Source: Ascidiaceihabitans sp029251465 (GTDB lineage: Bacteria; Pseudomonadota; Alphaproteobacteria; Rhodobacterales; Rhodobacteraceae). Taken from it: a stretch of DNA of 64,000 bases. This document shows, piece by piece, positions 8,904 to 17,242 of the stretch. The notes under the pieces were generated by a model. That model ran no database searches. It was not told the DNA's origin and saw only the letters and a list, made by a program, of their open reading frames with translations. Each line of letters opens with the position of its first letter. Position 1 is the first letter of the stretch. The stretch is taken from contig NZ_CP170633.1 in the NCBI RefSeq assembly GCF_042932805.1, positions 3,906,001-3,970,000 of the forward strand, read 5' to 3'. A program made the translations under genes and the position numbers.

Positions 8904-9749
8904 ATGATACAGAATGATGAACAGACCAGCGGCTATCACTACGGCGTCATGGCGCGCGCGATTGAACTGATTGATGCGGCGGACGAACCGCTAAGCCTTG
9001 ATGCCCTCGCAGCGCAAATGGGCATGAGTGCGCCGCATTTCCAGCGCGTGTTCAGTCGGTGGGTTGGGGTGTCGCCAAAGCGGTACCAGCAATATCTGAC
9101 GCTGGGCCACGCCAAGGCGATGTTGGCAGCACAAGTCAGCACCATGCAAACGGCCCACGCGGCGGGCCTGTCGGGGTCAGGGCGCTTGCACGATTTGTTT
9201 CTAAGGTGGGAGGCGATGAGCCCCGGTGAATACGCCAAGGGCGGTGCCGGTTTGCAGATTTTCTGGGGATGGTTTGACAGCCCGTTTGGGCGTGCCATCG
9301 TGATGGGAACCACACGCGGAATTTGCGGGTTGGGGCTGGCCGGAGAAATTGGCGAAGACGCGGCCTTTGCAGATTTGGCAAAACGCTGGCCGAACGCAGA
9401 ATTTATCGAGGATGCGGATCGACTGCGGCCTTGGGTCGCTTCGGCTTTTGGAAAGGTGGGGGAAAAAGCGCCGCTGCATCTGATCGGCGCGCCGTTCCAG
9501 ATCAAAGTGTGGGAGGCGCTGCTGTGCGTGCCAACGGGACAGGTCACAACCTATTCTGACATCGCCGAACAGGTGGGCAACCCAAGGGCTGTGCGTGCTG
9601 TCGGGACCGCGATCGGGCGCAACCCTGTCAGCTGGTTGATCCCGTGCCACCGCGCGTTGCGCAAATCCGGCGCGTTGGGCGGGTATCATTGGGGGCTGCC
9701 GATGAAACGCGCAATGCTGGCCTACGAGGCGGCGCGCGCAGAGGCGTGA
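8904..9749 (+). CDS. ada: Ada-like O6-alkylguanine-DNA methyltransferase with AraC-type head
   Basis: In this 281-residue protein, residues 15-105 form an AraC/XylS-type helix-turn-helix (LDALAAQMGMSAPHFQRVFS). Residues 115-280 form the methyltransferase, with the active-site motif IPCHR containing acceptor Cys248 and the recognition helix RAVGTAIGRNP. It accepts methyl groups from O6-methylguanine irreversibly and may also regulate transcription. It lacks the N-terminal zinc-cysteine domain that removes phosphotriester methyl groups in E. coli Ada (354 residues), so activation by that route is not expected. It is divergent from nth. Confidence 0.88.
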   Translation: MIQNDEQTSGYHYGVMARAIELIDAADEPLSLDALAAQMGMSAPHFQRVFSRWVGVSPKRYQQYLTLGHAKAMLAAQVSTMQTAHAAGLSGSGRLHDLFLRWEAMSPGEYAKGGAGLQIFWGWFDSPFGRAIVMGTTRGICGLGLAGEIGEDAAFADLAKRWPNAEFIEDADRLRPWVASAFGKVGEKAPLHLIGAPFQIKVWEALLCVPTGQVTTYSDIAEQVGNPRAVRAVGTAIGRNPVSWLIPCHRALRKSGALGGYHWGLPMKRAMLAYEAARAEA

Positions 9750-9790
9750 CCTGATCCTATTGCCACCCCTGTCGGGGTGATACGATGTCT

Positions 9791-9812
9791 GTAATCTCTG
9801 TTCAGAGATTAC
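9791..9812. terminator. Perfect inverted repeat, possible terminator after the Ada-like gene
   Basis: GTAATCTCTG and CAGAGATTAC form 10-bp perfect arms around a TT spacer, followed by GTTTTG. It begins 42 bp after the repair gene. The short T-run and tight loop make it a moderate terminator; a dyad operator for the downstream lipoprotein gene is an alternative. Confidence 0.5.
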
Positions 9813-9971
9813 GTTTTGCCGCACGCTGAGCCGTTTTAAGCCGTAAATATTGTGGGCGGGATGTCGCCGATCCAAATTTCCCCTTATTTTGTGTCGGGCG
9901 CATTGCCATATAGAGTGTAATCACAACAAGGCCCGCCCGAACGGAGCCGCATGATTTGAAGGCAGTAGAAA

Positions 9972-10646
9972 ATGAGACTTATGAAATCCCCTATTCTTTT
10001 TGCGCTGTGTGGCGCGATGGCGCTTGGCGCATGTACGGACCCGGCCTCGTTGGGTGGTAATCCGAACGATCCTAATCAAAAGACCAAACAAGGGGCCGCA
10101 GTCGGTGCCGCAGCTGGCGCGATTTTGGGCGTTTTGGTCAGCAACAAAGACGACCGTGCAAAAGGCGCGATTACCGGTGGCCTCGTGGGTGCCGGTGTTG
10201 GTGCTGGCGTCGGCTATTCGCTGGACAAGCAAGAGGCTGACCTGCGCCGTGATCTGGGCAACGACAACGTGACGATCCAGAACACGGGTGATCGTTTGAT
10301 CGTGACCTTGCCACAAGACATTCTGTTCGCCTCTGGCAGCTTTGCTGTGCGTTCGGATTTGCGCCGGGATTTGGGCGCAGTGGCCAGCAACTTGCAGGCC
10401 TACCCGAATTCGACAATCCAGATCGTCGGACACACCGACAGTGACGGCGATGCGGCATCCAACCAACAACTTAGCGAACGTCGCGCCAATGCGGTTGCCG
10501 ATATTCTGCTGGACGCGGGCATCCCGTTCTCGCGCATTCAGACCTACGGCCGCGGTGAAAACCAACCGGTTGCAAGCAATCTGGATCCGGCAGGCAAATC
10601 GCAAAACCGTCGCGTCGAGATCGTGATTTTGCCCAACGCGTCCTAA
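9972..10646 (+). CDS. OmpA-family outer-membrane lipoprotein (YiaD-like)
   Basis: In this 224-residue protein a lipoprotein signal ends in a lipobox LGAC (Cys21 if translation starts at MRLMKS). Glycine-zipper segments follow (GAAVGAAAGAILGVL and GGLVGAGVGAGVGYSL, about residues 41-76). A C-terminal OmpA peptidoglycan-binding domain (about 110-220) carries IVGHTDSDGD and NRRVEIVI. Proteins of this class anchor the outer membrane to peptidoglycan. An alternative start at MKSPIL, 9 bases on, is possible. A strong terminator follows 40 bp downstream. Confidence 0.9.
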   Translation: MRLMKSPILFALCGAMALGACTDPASLGGNPNDPNQKTKQGAAVGAAAGAILGVLVSNKDDRAKGAITGGLVGAGVGAGVGYSLDKQEADLRRDLGNDNVTIQNTGDRLIVTLPQDILFASGSFAVRSDLRRDLGAVASNLQAYPNSTIQIVGHTDSDGDAASNQQLSERRANAVADILLDAGIPFSRIQTYGRGENQPVASNLDPAGKSQNRRVEIVILPNAS

Positions 10647-10686
10647 TCGATGTGAAAATCTGCACACTCAGTGTGTGATCGAAAGG

Positions 10687-10705
10687 CCCCAAAGTTTCTT
10701 TGGGG
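10687..10705 (+). terminator. Intrinsic terminator after the OmpA-like gene
   Basis: CCCCAAAG and CTTTGGGG form 8-bp perfect arms around a TTT loop, followed by TCTCTTGCTTTG. It lies 40 bp after the stop codon and matches a rho-independent terminator with a weak U-tract. Confidence 0.75.
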
Positions 10706-10768
10706 TCTCTTGCTTTGTGGGGTTCGCGTTGCAAGGTTAAGGGCAGACGAGTTCAAAGAGGTAAATCA

Positions 10769-11311
10769 ATGGCACAGCTGAAAATTTTGGGAATTTCCGG
10801 ATCACTGCGCAAGGCGGCAACCAATGGGATGTTGTTGCGCGAAGCGGCGCGATTGTTTGGCGATTGCGACTATAACGAGGCCAGAATTGAAATGGCGTTG
10901 TATGACGGGGATGTCGAACAGGCGGACGGCGTGCCTGATGCAGCGCAACTGTTGTCGGATCAAATCGCAGCGGCCGATGCGGTGATTATGTCCACGCCAG
11001 AATACAACAAAGGCCCGTCAGGCGCGTTAAAGAACGCTTTGGATTGGGTCAGCCGGACGGACGGTGCCCCTTGGGCGGACAAGCCCGTGGCGATCATGTC
11101 TGCCGCTGCAGGACGGTCAGGCGGCGAGCGTGCGCAAATGGTGTTGCGCGGTTTTCTGGTGCCATTCCGCCCTCGAATTTTGCAGGGCCCAGAGGTGCAT
11201 CTGGCCGCCAGCTATGAGGCGTTTGATGAAACAGGCCAGTTGATCGGTGATGCTTATGTCAAAGATTTGACGGCCCTCATGGCGGCCTTGCGCTCAGAGA
11301 TCGGTCGCTAG
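10769..11311 (+). CDS. NADPH-dependent FMN reductase
   Basis: Translation from ATG 10769 (after an AAAGAGG ribosome binding site) gives 180 residues beginning MAQLKILGISGSLRKAATNG. This has the flavodoxin-like FMN phosphate loop GSLRKAATN and the STPEYNKGPSGALKNALDW loop that contacts the flavin. It is a cytosolic flavin or quinone reductase using NAD(P)H. The physiological acceptor cannot be told from the sequence. Its 3' end overlaps that of the convergent VOC gene by 18 bp. Confidence 0.87.
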   Translation: MAQLKILGISGSLRKAATNGMLLREAARLFGDCDYNEARIEMALYDGDVEQADGVPDAAQLLSDQIAAADAVIMSTPEYNKGPSGALKNALDWVSRTDGAPWADKPVAIMSAAAGRSGGERAQMVLRGFLVPFRPRILQGPEVHLAASYEAFDETGQLIGDAYVKDLTALMAALRSEIGR

Positions 11312-11710
11312 CCTCGTGCCAATTTCGATCAGGTTTTGATCGGGGTCACGAATGTAAATCGACACAATGGCAAAGCAGGCTCCGGTGCGTGGCACGGGGC
11401 CTTCTGCGATTTGAACGCCCAAGGTTGCAAGGTGGCTCGACCATTCAGCGATTGACGTTTCGCTCAGAAAACACAAATCAGCGCTGCCGGGCGTTGGGTG
11501 TGCGGCCTTTGGTTCAAATTCCGCCCCCGCGTGGTGCAAGTTGATCTTTTGCGCGCCGAATTTTAACGCCTTTCGGGTTGTCCCATCCGCGACTGGAAAT
11601 TCCTGCACGCGCATCCCCAAAACGGTTGCGTAAAATGCGCAGGTTTTTTCAATATCGCGCACTGTCAGCACCAGATGATCAAGGCCGGACAGCGAAGGGG
11701 ATTGCCGCAT
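11294..11710 (-). CDS. VOC-family protein (glyoxalase/bleomycin-resistance fold)
   Basis: Starting at MRQSPSLSGLDHLVLTVRDI gives 138 residues with paired beta-alpha-beta-beta-beta modules. DHLVLTV carries the first metal-ligand His and DPDQNLIEIGTRL carries the final Glu, the usual VOC pattern. The family includes glyoxalases, dioxygenases and antibiotic-binding proteins, so the substrate is undefined. It is divergent from the hotdog-fold gene, with 26 bp between the starts. Confidence 0.82.
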   Translation of the reverse strand: MRQSPSLSGLDHLVLTVRDIEKTCAFYATVLGMRVQEFPVADGTTRKALKFGAQKINLHHAGAEFEPKAAHPTPGSADLCFLSETSIAEWSSHLATLGVQIAEGPVPRTGACFAIVSIYIRDPDQNLIEIGTRLATDL

Positions 11711-11736
11711 GGTTTGGTTTTCCTTATCCAATTCAT

Positions 11737-12534
11737 ATGAATTTTGATCCAACTGCCAGCGCAAGTCAAAGCGATGTGATGGACGTGGCCCGCGCCACAG
11801 CGATGCAAGTTGCCTTGGGGCAAAACCCGTCAATTGCGCAGGGCGATGTCTTGCCGCCGTTTTTCCACCAACTGTATTTCTGGACCCCACAACCGCCTGA
11901 TCAACTGGGCCGTGACGGGCATCCTAAAGTCGGTGGTTTGATCCCCGACATGGGTCTGCCGCGTCGGATGTGGGCCGGTGGACGGCTCGCGTTCCACTCA
12001 CCTTTGCGGGCGGGAATCGCTGCCCACCGTGTCAGTGTGTGTGAAAAAGCGGATCGCAAGGACGGGCGCACAGGGCCGTTGGCGTTTGTCACCCTGCGCC
12101 ACGACATTTGGCAGGATGACGCGTGCTGCATCAGCGAATGGCAAGACTTGGTTTATCGTAAGGATCCGGCCCCGGACGCCCCGCGCCCCGTCGCCCCAAT
12201 CGCTCGTACAGACGAGGACCAGGCCATCGAGGTTTCATTCGATGCGACGCTGCTGTTTCGCTATTCCGCGCTGACGTTCAACGGCCACCGCATCCATTAC
12301 GATTTGCCCTACGCGCGTTCGGTCGAAGGTTACGACGGCTTGGTCGTGCATGGCCCGCTGTTGGCCCAACATTTGATGCTGATGGCCGAAAGCGCACTGG
12401 GTCCGCTCAGTGAATTCACGTTCCGCGCCACGGCCCCGTTGATGCATTTCGAAACAGCAACTCTGTGCCGCAAAGGCCGTGAATTCTGGGTACGTGGGCC
12501 GGATGGCCGCCAGTGCATGCAAGCTACAGCGTAA
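11737..12534 (+). CDS. MaoC-type hotdog acyl-CoA hydratase/dehydratase-like protein
   Basis: The start ATG 11737 gives 265 residues. The C-terminal half carries a MaoC/hotdog core with LLFRYSALTFNGHRIHYD then GYDGLVVHGPLLA, the Asp/His-type hydratase signature. The N-terminal half (VLPPFFHQLYFWTP) resembles the FAS1-like dehydratase domain. This double-hotdog layout is found in mesaconyl-C4-CoA hydratase and fungal HTD2-type proteins, so a hydratase acting on a CoA thioester is likely but the substrate is inferred. Its 3' end overlaps the convergent oxidoreductase gene by 11 bp. Confidence 0.75.
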   Translation: MNFDPTASASQSDVMDVARATAMQVALGQNPSIAQGDVLPPFFHQLYFWTPQPPDQLGRDGHPKVGGLIPDMGLPRRMWAGGRLAFHSPLRAGIAAHRVSVCEKADRKDGRTGPLAFVTLRHDIWQDDACCISEWQDLVYRKDPAPDAPRPVAPIARTDEDQAIEVSFDATLLFRYSALTFNGHRIHYDLPYARSVEGYDGLVVHGPLLAQHLMLMAESALGPLSEFTFRATAPLMHFETATLCRKGREFWVRGPDGRQCMQATA

Positions 12535-13555
12535 CGCCGAATGCCTCGGGGATCGCGTCGCGGTTTTCCAACATCAGATCGGCCATGACTTCGGCTACTT
12601 TGGGTGCGATGCCGAACCCGATTTTGAATCCACCGTTGGCGATAAAATGCCGTTTTTGGTCAGGCCACGCGCCCAACATCGGCGCGCGATTATGCGATCT
12701 GGGGCGCAAGCCTGCCCAGCGTTCAAGGACCGGCGCGTCGGCCAAAACCGGCAACGCGGCGCGCGTGCGTTCGATCAGCGCATCCAACTGGTCGTCCGTT
12801 TCAAAGGGCGCGTCAAAGTACCGCTCGGTCGTGGATCCGATCCCGACAGTGCCGTTTGCATGCGGAATGATGTGCACGTTGTCGACGTAGATTTGCGGGG
12901 CATCCGGGGCGTCAAATTGCAGCAAGGCGGCTTGCCCCTTTTCACCGGCACCGATCAGACGGCTGTAGGTTTTGCTCATTTTTTCTAGCCCCGGAACGCC
13001 CGTCGCCCACAGGGTTTGACCCTGATCCACACCGTCGGTTTTGACACGAATGCCTTTGGTCGCCAGCGCCGCCACCAGTGCTGCGCAGGCCATGCGCGGA
13101 TGAATGCGCGCGCTCAGCGTGTCGTGAACCAGATAGCCAGTCGGGCTGGTTGGCCCCCAGGGTGCGTCTGAGGAGGGCAGTACCGACCACGTCGCATGCG
13201 CGCCCCACAGTTCGGTTGCGTTTTGTCCACGGGTCTTTGCCAGTTCCAATCCGCGCGCGTTCAGGATCGGTTGCAAACGCCCGGTGCGGGCATAGCCGGA
13301 TGCAGTGCCCGAGGTGTCTTCGATCTCGGACCAGAACGCCCGTGCCATCAGCAAGCTGTCCAGCTGGAACTGCTTTTTTACGTCCCATTTTTCCGGCACA
13401 TGAGGCGCCAATGCGCCCACAATGCCACCGCTGCTGCCCGACGCGGCACCGTTCGGGTCAATGATCTGAACCCGCGCGCCACGGCGCACGCACGCCCATG
13501 CAATCGACAGCCCAAAGATGCCTGCGCCGCGCACAGTGATGTCAGCAGTTGTCAA
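12524..13555 (-). CDS. FAD-dependent oxidoreductase, probable MnmC oxidase half
   Basis: This protein of about 343 residues is read from a TTG start at 13555, preceded by AGAAAGG. It opens LTTADITVRGAGIFGLSIAW, an FAD-binding Rossmann motif, and continues as a DAO-fold oxidase with a late GGFKIGFGIAP FAD loop. In E. coli MnmC one polypeptide carries an FAD oxidase that converts cmnm5(s2)U to nm5(s2)U and a methyltransferase half. Here the neighbour 38 bp away, on the other strand, is the methyltransferase half, so the same tRNA wobble-uridine role is inferred. A general D-amino-acid or glycine oxidase is the alternative. Confidence 0.72.
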   Translation of the reverse strand: MTTADITVRGAGIFGLSIAWACVRRGARVQIIDPNGAASGSSGGIVGALAPHVPEKWDVKKQFQLDSLLMARAFWSEIEDTSGTASGYARTGRLQPILNARGLELAKTRGQNATELWGAHATWSVLPSSDAPWGPTSPTGYLVHDTLSARIHPRMACAALVAALATKGIRVKTDGVDQGQTLWATGVPGLEKMSKTYSRLIGAGEKGQAALLQFDAPDAPQIYVDNVHIIPHANGTVGIGSTTERYFDAPFETDDQLDALIERTRAALPVLADAPVLERWAGLRPRSHNRAPMLGAWPDQKRHFIANGGFKIGFGIAPKVAEVMADLMLENRDAIPEAFGVTL

Positions 13556-13593
13556 TCGTTTGGCCTTTCTGCACAGTCGCGCTGAGTTGCCTA

Positions 13594-14292
13594 ATGATAC
13601 AGAGGTCCGAGGTGCACAACCAGCGCGCAAAGCTAACTTGGACAGATGGTCGCGTGCCGGTGTCCGTGGATTTTGATGATCCGTACTTCAGCCTGAAAAA
13701 CGGGTGGGAAGAAGCACGCTATGTCTTTCTGCGGGGCAACGGTCTGCCCGCACGTTTTGTGGACGGGTTTCATGTGGCTGAACTGGGGTTTGGCGCGGGT
13801 TTGAATTTTCTGGCAACGCTGATGGAATGGCGCGCATCCGGGGCGCAGGGCGTTTTGCGCTTCACCAGTTTTGAGGCCTTTCCGATGACGTTGGACGACA
13901 TGGATGCCGCCCTCGCGTTGTTCCCCGAAGTGACAGTTGTGCGGACCGAGCTAATGTCGGCTTTGCGTGCTGGCGGTTGGACACACGATTTTGGCGATGT
14001 CATTCTAGAGGTCATCATCGGTGACGCGCGCACAGCGTTGCCCGATTGGAACGGGCAGGCAGATGCGTGGTTTTTGGACGGGTTTTCGCCAGCCAAGAAC
14101 CCCGAACTGTGGTCGCCCGACCTGATGCAATCCGTCGCGGATCACACGACCCAAACAGGCACCGCTGCGACCTACACGTCGGCGGGTTTTGTGCGGCGCG
14201 GATTGCAGGACGCAGGTTTTGACGTCACACGCGCCAAAGGTTTCGGTCGCAAAATCCACATGACAGTGGCGCAGATGAAAGCAGGCACATGA
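13594..14292 (+). CDS. mnmD: tRNA wobble-uridine (mnm5s2U) methyltransferase MnmD
   Basis: This 232-residue protein has the MnmD/MnmC N-domain opening RAKLTWTDGRVPVSVDFDDP. The SAM-binding motif VAELGFGAGLNFLAT follows, then the conserved DAWFLDGFSPAKNPELW. It methylates nm5s2U34 to mnm5s2U34 in tRNAs reading purine-ending codons. ATG 13594 is taken as the start; a GTG at 13612 with AGAGGTCCGAG upstream is an alternative. Its stop overlaps the next ATG by 4 bases. The divergent FAD oxidase supplies the missing MnmC half. Confidence 0.88.
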   Translation: MIQRSEVHNQRAKLTWTDGRVPVSVDFDDPYFSLKNGWEEARYVFLRGNGLPARFVDGFHVAELGFGAGLNFLATLMEWRASGAQGVLRFTSFEAFPMTLDDMDAALALFPEVTVVRTELMSALRAGGWTHDFGDVILEVIIGDARTALPDWNGQADAWFLDGFSPAKNPELWSPDLMQSVADHTTQTGTAATYTSAGFVRRGLQDAGFDVTRAKGFGRKIHMTVAQMKAGT

Positions 14293-15152
14293 CCAACAGC
14301 ACCCGCCTCGGAATTTTGGTGATGATCGCTTCGACTTTTGTGCTGTCGCTGCAAGACGGGGTGTCGCGGCATTTGGCGTCGGAATACAACGTGCTGATGA
14401 TCGTGATGCTGCGCTATTGGTTTTTTGCAACGTTCGTGATCGCGATTGCGATACGGCAGGCGGGGGGGCTGCGCAAAGCGGCGACAACGCAACAGCCGAT
14501 CTTGCAAATCGCGCGGGGCGTGTTGCTGGCGGCCGAAGTCTGCGTCGGCATTCTTGCATTCACTTATCTGGGGCTCGTCGATTCACTGGCGATCTTTATT
14601 TGTTATCCGCTGATTGTGGCGGCGCTGTCTGGTCCTGTCTTGGGTGAAACCGTTGGCTGGCGGCGCTGGGCGGCGATCGGCGTGGGGTTCATCGGCGTGA
14701 TGATCATCCTGAAGCCGGGGATGGGCGTGTTCGATCTCGCAAGCATCCTGCCTCTGTTGTCCGCCGTGATGTTCGCAGCCTACGCGCTGATGACCCGTTT
14801 TGCGGCGCGCCAAGACAGCACTGCGACCAGCTTTTTCTGGACCGGCACGGTGGGCTGCGTGTTCATGACCGCGATCGCCATCTGGATGTGGGAACCGATG
14901 ATCCCAACCGACTGGATGTGGATGGGCGTGCTGTGCATCACGGGCGCAATTGGCCACTGGCTGTTGATCAAATGTTACGAGCTGGCAGAGGCGAGCGCGG
15001 TCCAGCCATTCGCCTATTTCCACCTCGTGTTCGGGACAATTGTTGGCGTCAGCGTCTTTGGCGAAGTGGTGGAATTGAACGTCGCCCTCGGGGCCGTCAT
15101 CGTTGTGGCAGCAGGCCTATTCACCTTTTGGCGCGAACGCCTTCAAAGTTGA
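14289..15152 (+). CDS. DMT-superfamily (EamA) transporter
   Basis: This 287-residue integral membrane protein has about ten hydrophobic helices in two EamA repeats (SLQDGVSRHLASEYN in the first, ALMTRFAARQDSTATSFFW in the second). The family exports or imports small metabolites such as amino acids, purines or drugs; the substrate is unknown. It is translationally coupled to mnmD by ATGA, although a functional link is not evident. The last 36 bp overlap the end of the convergent transglycosylase gene. Confidence 0.87.
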   Translation: MTNSTRLGILVMIASTFVLSLQDGVSRHLASEYNVLMIVMLRYWFFATFVIAIAIRQAGGLRKAATTQQPILQIARGVLLAAEVCVGILAFTYLGLVDSLAIFICYPLIVAALSGPVLGETVGWRRWAAIGVGFIGVMIILKPGMGVFDLASILPLLSAVMFAAYALMTRFAARQDSTATSFFWTGTVGCVFMTAIAIWMWEPMIPTDWMWMGVLCITGAIGHWLLIKCYELAEASAVQPFAYFHLVFGTIVGVSVFGEVVELNVALGAVIVVAAGLFTFWRERLQS

Positions 15153-17102
15153 GCCTTTGATCTCGTCGCTGAAGGGCACCGGCAACGGGTCTTTGCCCAA
15201 CCGCGCGCGGTAGATCGGCAGGCTTTCAGTGACGCGCATCACGTAGTTGCGGGTTTCGCGGAACGGGATCTGTTCGATCCAATCGATGACATCGACGTTT
15301 GCGGACCGCGGATCACCGTACAAACCCGACCAGCGGATTGGCCGGCTGGGCCCCGCGTTGTAGGCTGCAGACATCATCACAACGTTGCCGTCAAAACGAC
15401 CCGCCAAGGTCGACAAAAATTTGGACCCAAGTTCAGCGTTGTAGACAGGATCACTGGTCAATCGTCCGGTCGAATGTTCGCTGGAACGCCCCAAGCCTTG
15501 TGCAACTTCTTTTGCTGTGGCGGGCATGATTTGCATCAAGCCACGCGCGCCAACGCCGCTTTGGACTATCGGGTCAAATTCGCTTTCGCGACGTGCGATG
15601 GCCAGCGACATTTCTGCGGCCATGGGCAATTTTGCCTGCGCCAAGGGGTGAAGCGCGTAGTAGGGCGCGGCCAACGTGATGCCACGATAGGCGACCCGTT
15701 TGCCGATCATTACGGCAAGGTGCGGCTGCTCTGCATCGATGGCGGCTTGGCCCAACTGAGCGGCGGCGGCTTCGTCTAATTGTTCGGCGTAATGCGTCCA
15801 GAACCGTTCGGCCACGTCCAGTTCACCCGAGGCTTGCAACAGTAATCCGGCCTCGAACAACGGATCGTTCGCCATGGCAGATGTGCGCCAGTCGGGGATT
15901 GCTGCGCGGCCTGCAAGGTCACTGTCGAACGGCAGATCAGCACGCTCGGCAGCCAGCAATCCGTAGAACGACGTCTGGAACTGCGCCCCGTCTGCATAAG
16001 CTTGATCGGCGGCCGCAATGTCGCCCATTGCCTCGTGTGCGCGGCCAATCCAGTACCCTGCGCGGCCGCGTGAAATCGGGCTTTCGATGACGCTGCGGTG
16101 GTTTTGAAAATGGGTCAGGGCGGTCTTTGGATCATCCAGTTTGCGCAGGGCGATGAAACCCGCAAGCCATTCCAGATCAGCGTAGGCAGACCCGCCCGTC
16201 AGAAAATGTTGCGAGGCGATCGTGTAGGCGCGTTTTGCATCGCCGTCCCGCATTTCATCCCGGGCCAAAGACCGGCGGCGGTTTGACCATTGTTCGGGCT
16301 GTCCGAGGGCTTTGGCGCTGGTCGACGTTGCGATCAACAAATCCTTGGCCGACGCACTGCGCCCCTTGCGCGCGCGCCACACGAATCGGTCGTGGGCAAG
16401 GCCTGCATCGTTCTGCAATGCCTCTGGAACGGCATCAATCAACGCGTTTGCATCGCCGCTTAGGTTTTGCAAGGCAATCCGCGCACGGGCCAGTTTTACC
16501 TGGGCGGTGGGGATCAGATCGAACATGCGACGTACGTCGGTTAGGGATCCTTCCCACAGCATGTTGTTCGTGCGCCCTTCGTGATGGTTCAGCAGCACGT
16601 CGCTGTGCTCGGCCATGAAACGGGCGTGGCTGGTGTCGTTCATCTCCATCGTGCGCCATGCCAGAACAACGGTGGCTTGGGCCTCGCCGGTTTGGCCGGC
16701 CGCAGTTTGCGCTGCCGCATAGGCCAGTACGCCGCGCGGGGTTTGGGGTGCTTGCGCTGCGAAAAATGCCAGCACAGCATCGTCACCAGCCTTGATCACG
16801 GCATCTTCGGATTTGCGGCGCAACAATGCCTCGCCGGGCCAATCGGTGCGACGGGCCAGAAAATTACGAACATCTTCGTATGATCCGCGCCCCGCCCGCA
16901 AGCGGTGCCATTCGATAACGTCCGCGGCGACAGCCCCATCCTTTGTGGCCAAAGTTGCCGCAGTGTCCCAGTTGCCTGCGCGCATTGCATCCATCGCCCA
17001 CCCAAGCGGACGCGGGCGTTCTGCGACAGCGACGCTACAGAGGCCAAATATCAGGGCCAAACATAGCCAAAAACGGGTACCAAATCGTGAGATCACTTGC
17101 AT
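15117..17102 (-). CDS. slt: Soluble lytic murein transglycosylase
   Basis: This 661-residue protein has a signal peptide (cleavage after SVAVA, residue 27) followed by a long alpha-solenoid U/L domain (about 30-480). A C-terminal SLT/goose-lysozyme domain carries catalytic Glu506 in ARRESEFDP, then GARGLMQIMPATA and MMSAAYNAGP. It cleaves the MurNAc-GlcNAc bond in periplasmic peptidoglycan, forming 1,6-anhydroMurNAc. Length and motif order match Slt70. The gene converges on the EamA gene with a 36-bp overlap. Confidence 0.92.
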   Translation of the reverse strand: MQVISRFGTRFWLCLALIFGLCSVAVAERPRPLGWAMDAMRAGNWDTAATLATKDGAVAADVIEWHRLRAGRGSYEDVRNFLARRTDWPGEALLRRKSEDAVIKAGDDAVLAFFAAQAPQTPRGVLAYAAAQTAAGQTGEAQATVVLAWRTMEMNDTSHARFMAEHSDVLLNHHEGRTNNMLWEGSLTDVRRMFDLIPTAQVKLARARIALQNLSGDANALIDAVPEALQNDAGLAHDRFVWRARKGRSASAKDLLIATSTSAKALGQPEQWSNRRRSLARDEMRDGDAKRAYTIASQHFLTGGSAYADLEWLAGFIALRKLDDPKTALTHFQNHRSVIESPISRGRAGYWIGRAHEAMGDIAAADQAYADGAQFQTSFYGLLAAERADLPFDSDLAGRAAIPDWRTSAMANDPLFEAGLLLQASGELDVAERFWTHYAEQLDEAAAAQLGQAAIDAEQPHLAVMIGKRVAYRGITLAAPYYALHPLAQAKLPMAAEMSLAIARRESEFDPIVQSGVGARGLMQIMPATAKEVAQGLGRSSEHSTGRLTSDPVYNAELGSKFLSTLAGRFDGNVVMMSAAYNAGPSRPIRWSGLYGDPRSANVDVIDWIEQIPFRETRNYVMRVTESLPIYRARLGKDPLPVPFSDEIKGSTLKAFAPKGE

Positions 17103-17196
17103 TTCCTATCACAGCAAGGCTAGAGCCTGTCACCATATCGTTTGGAGCACCGTGTACAACTCACGACTTCTCTATCGGCGGTTTGACGACCCATTT

Positions 17197-17223
17197 GCCG
17201 CCCCTCGGTCTGGGGGGCTTTTT
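17197..17223 (+). terminator. Terminator-like hairpin in the dapA leader
   Basis: GCCGCCCC pairs with GGGGGGC (seven pairs, one bulged G) around TCGGTCT and is followed at once by TTTTT. It lies 20-46 bp upstream of the dapA start, in the same orientation, with no plus-strand gene before it. This fits a leader terminator or attenuator. A chance GC-rich structure is not excluded. Confidence 0.5.
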
Positions 17224-17242
17224 GAAAACAAGGACGTGAAAA

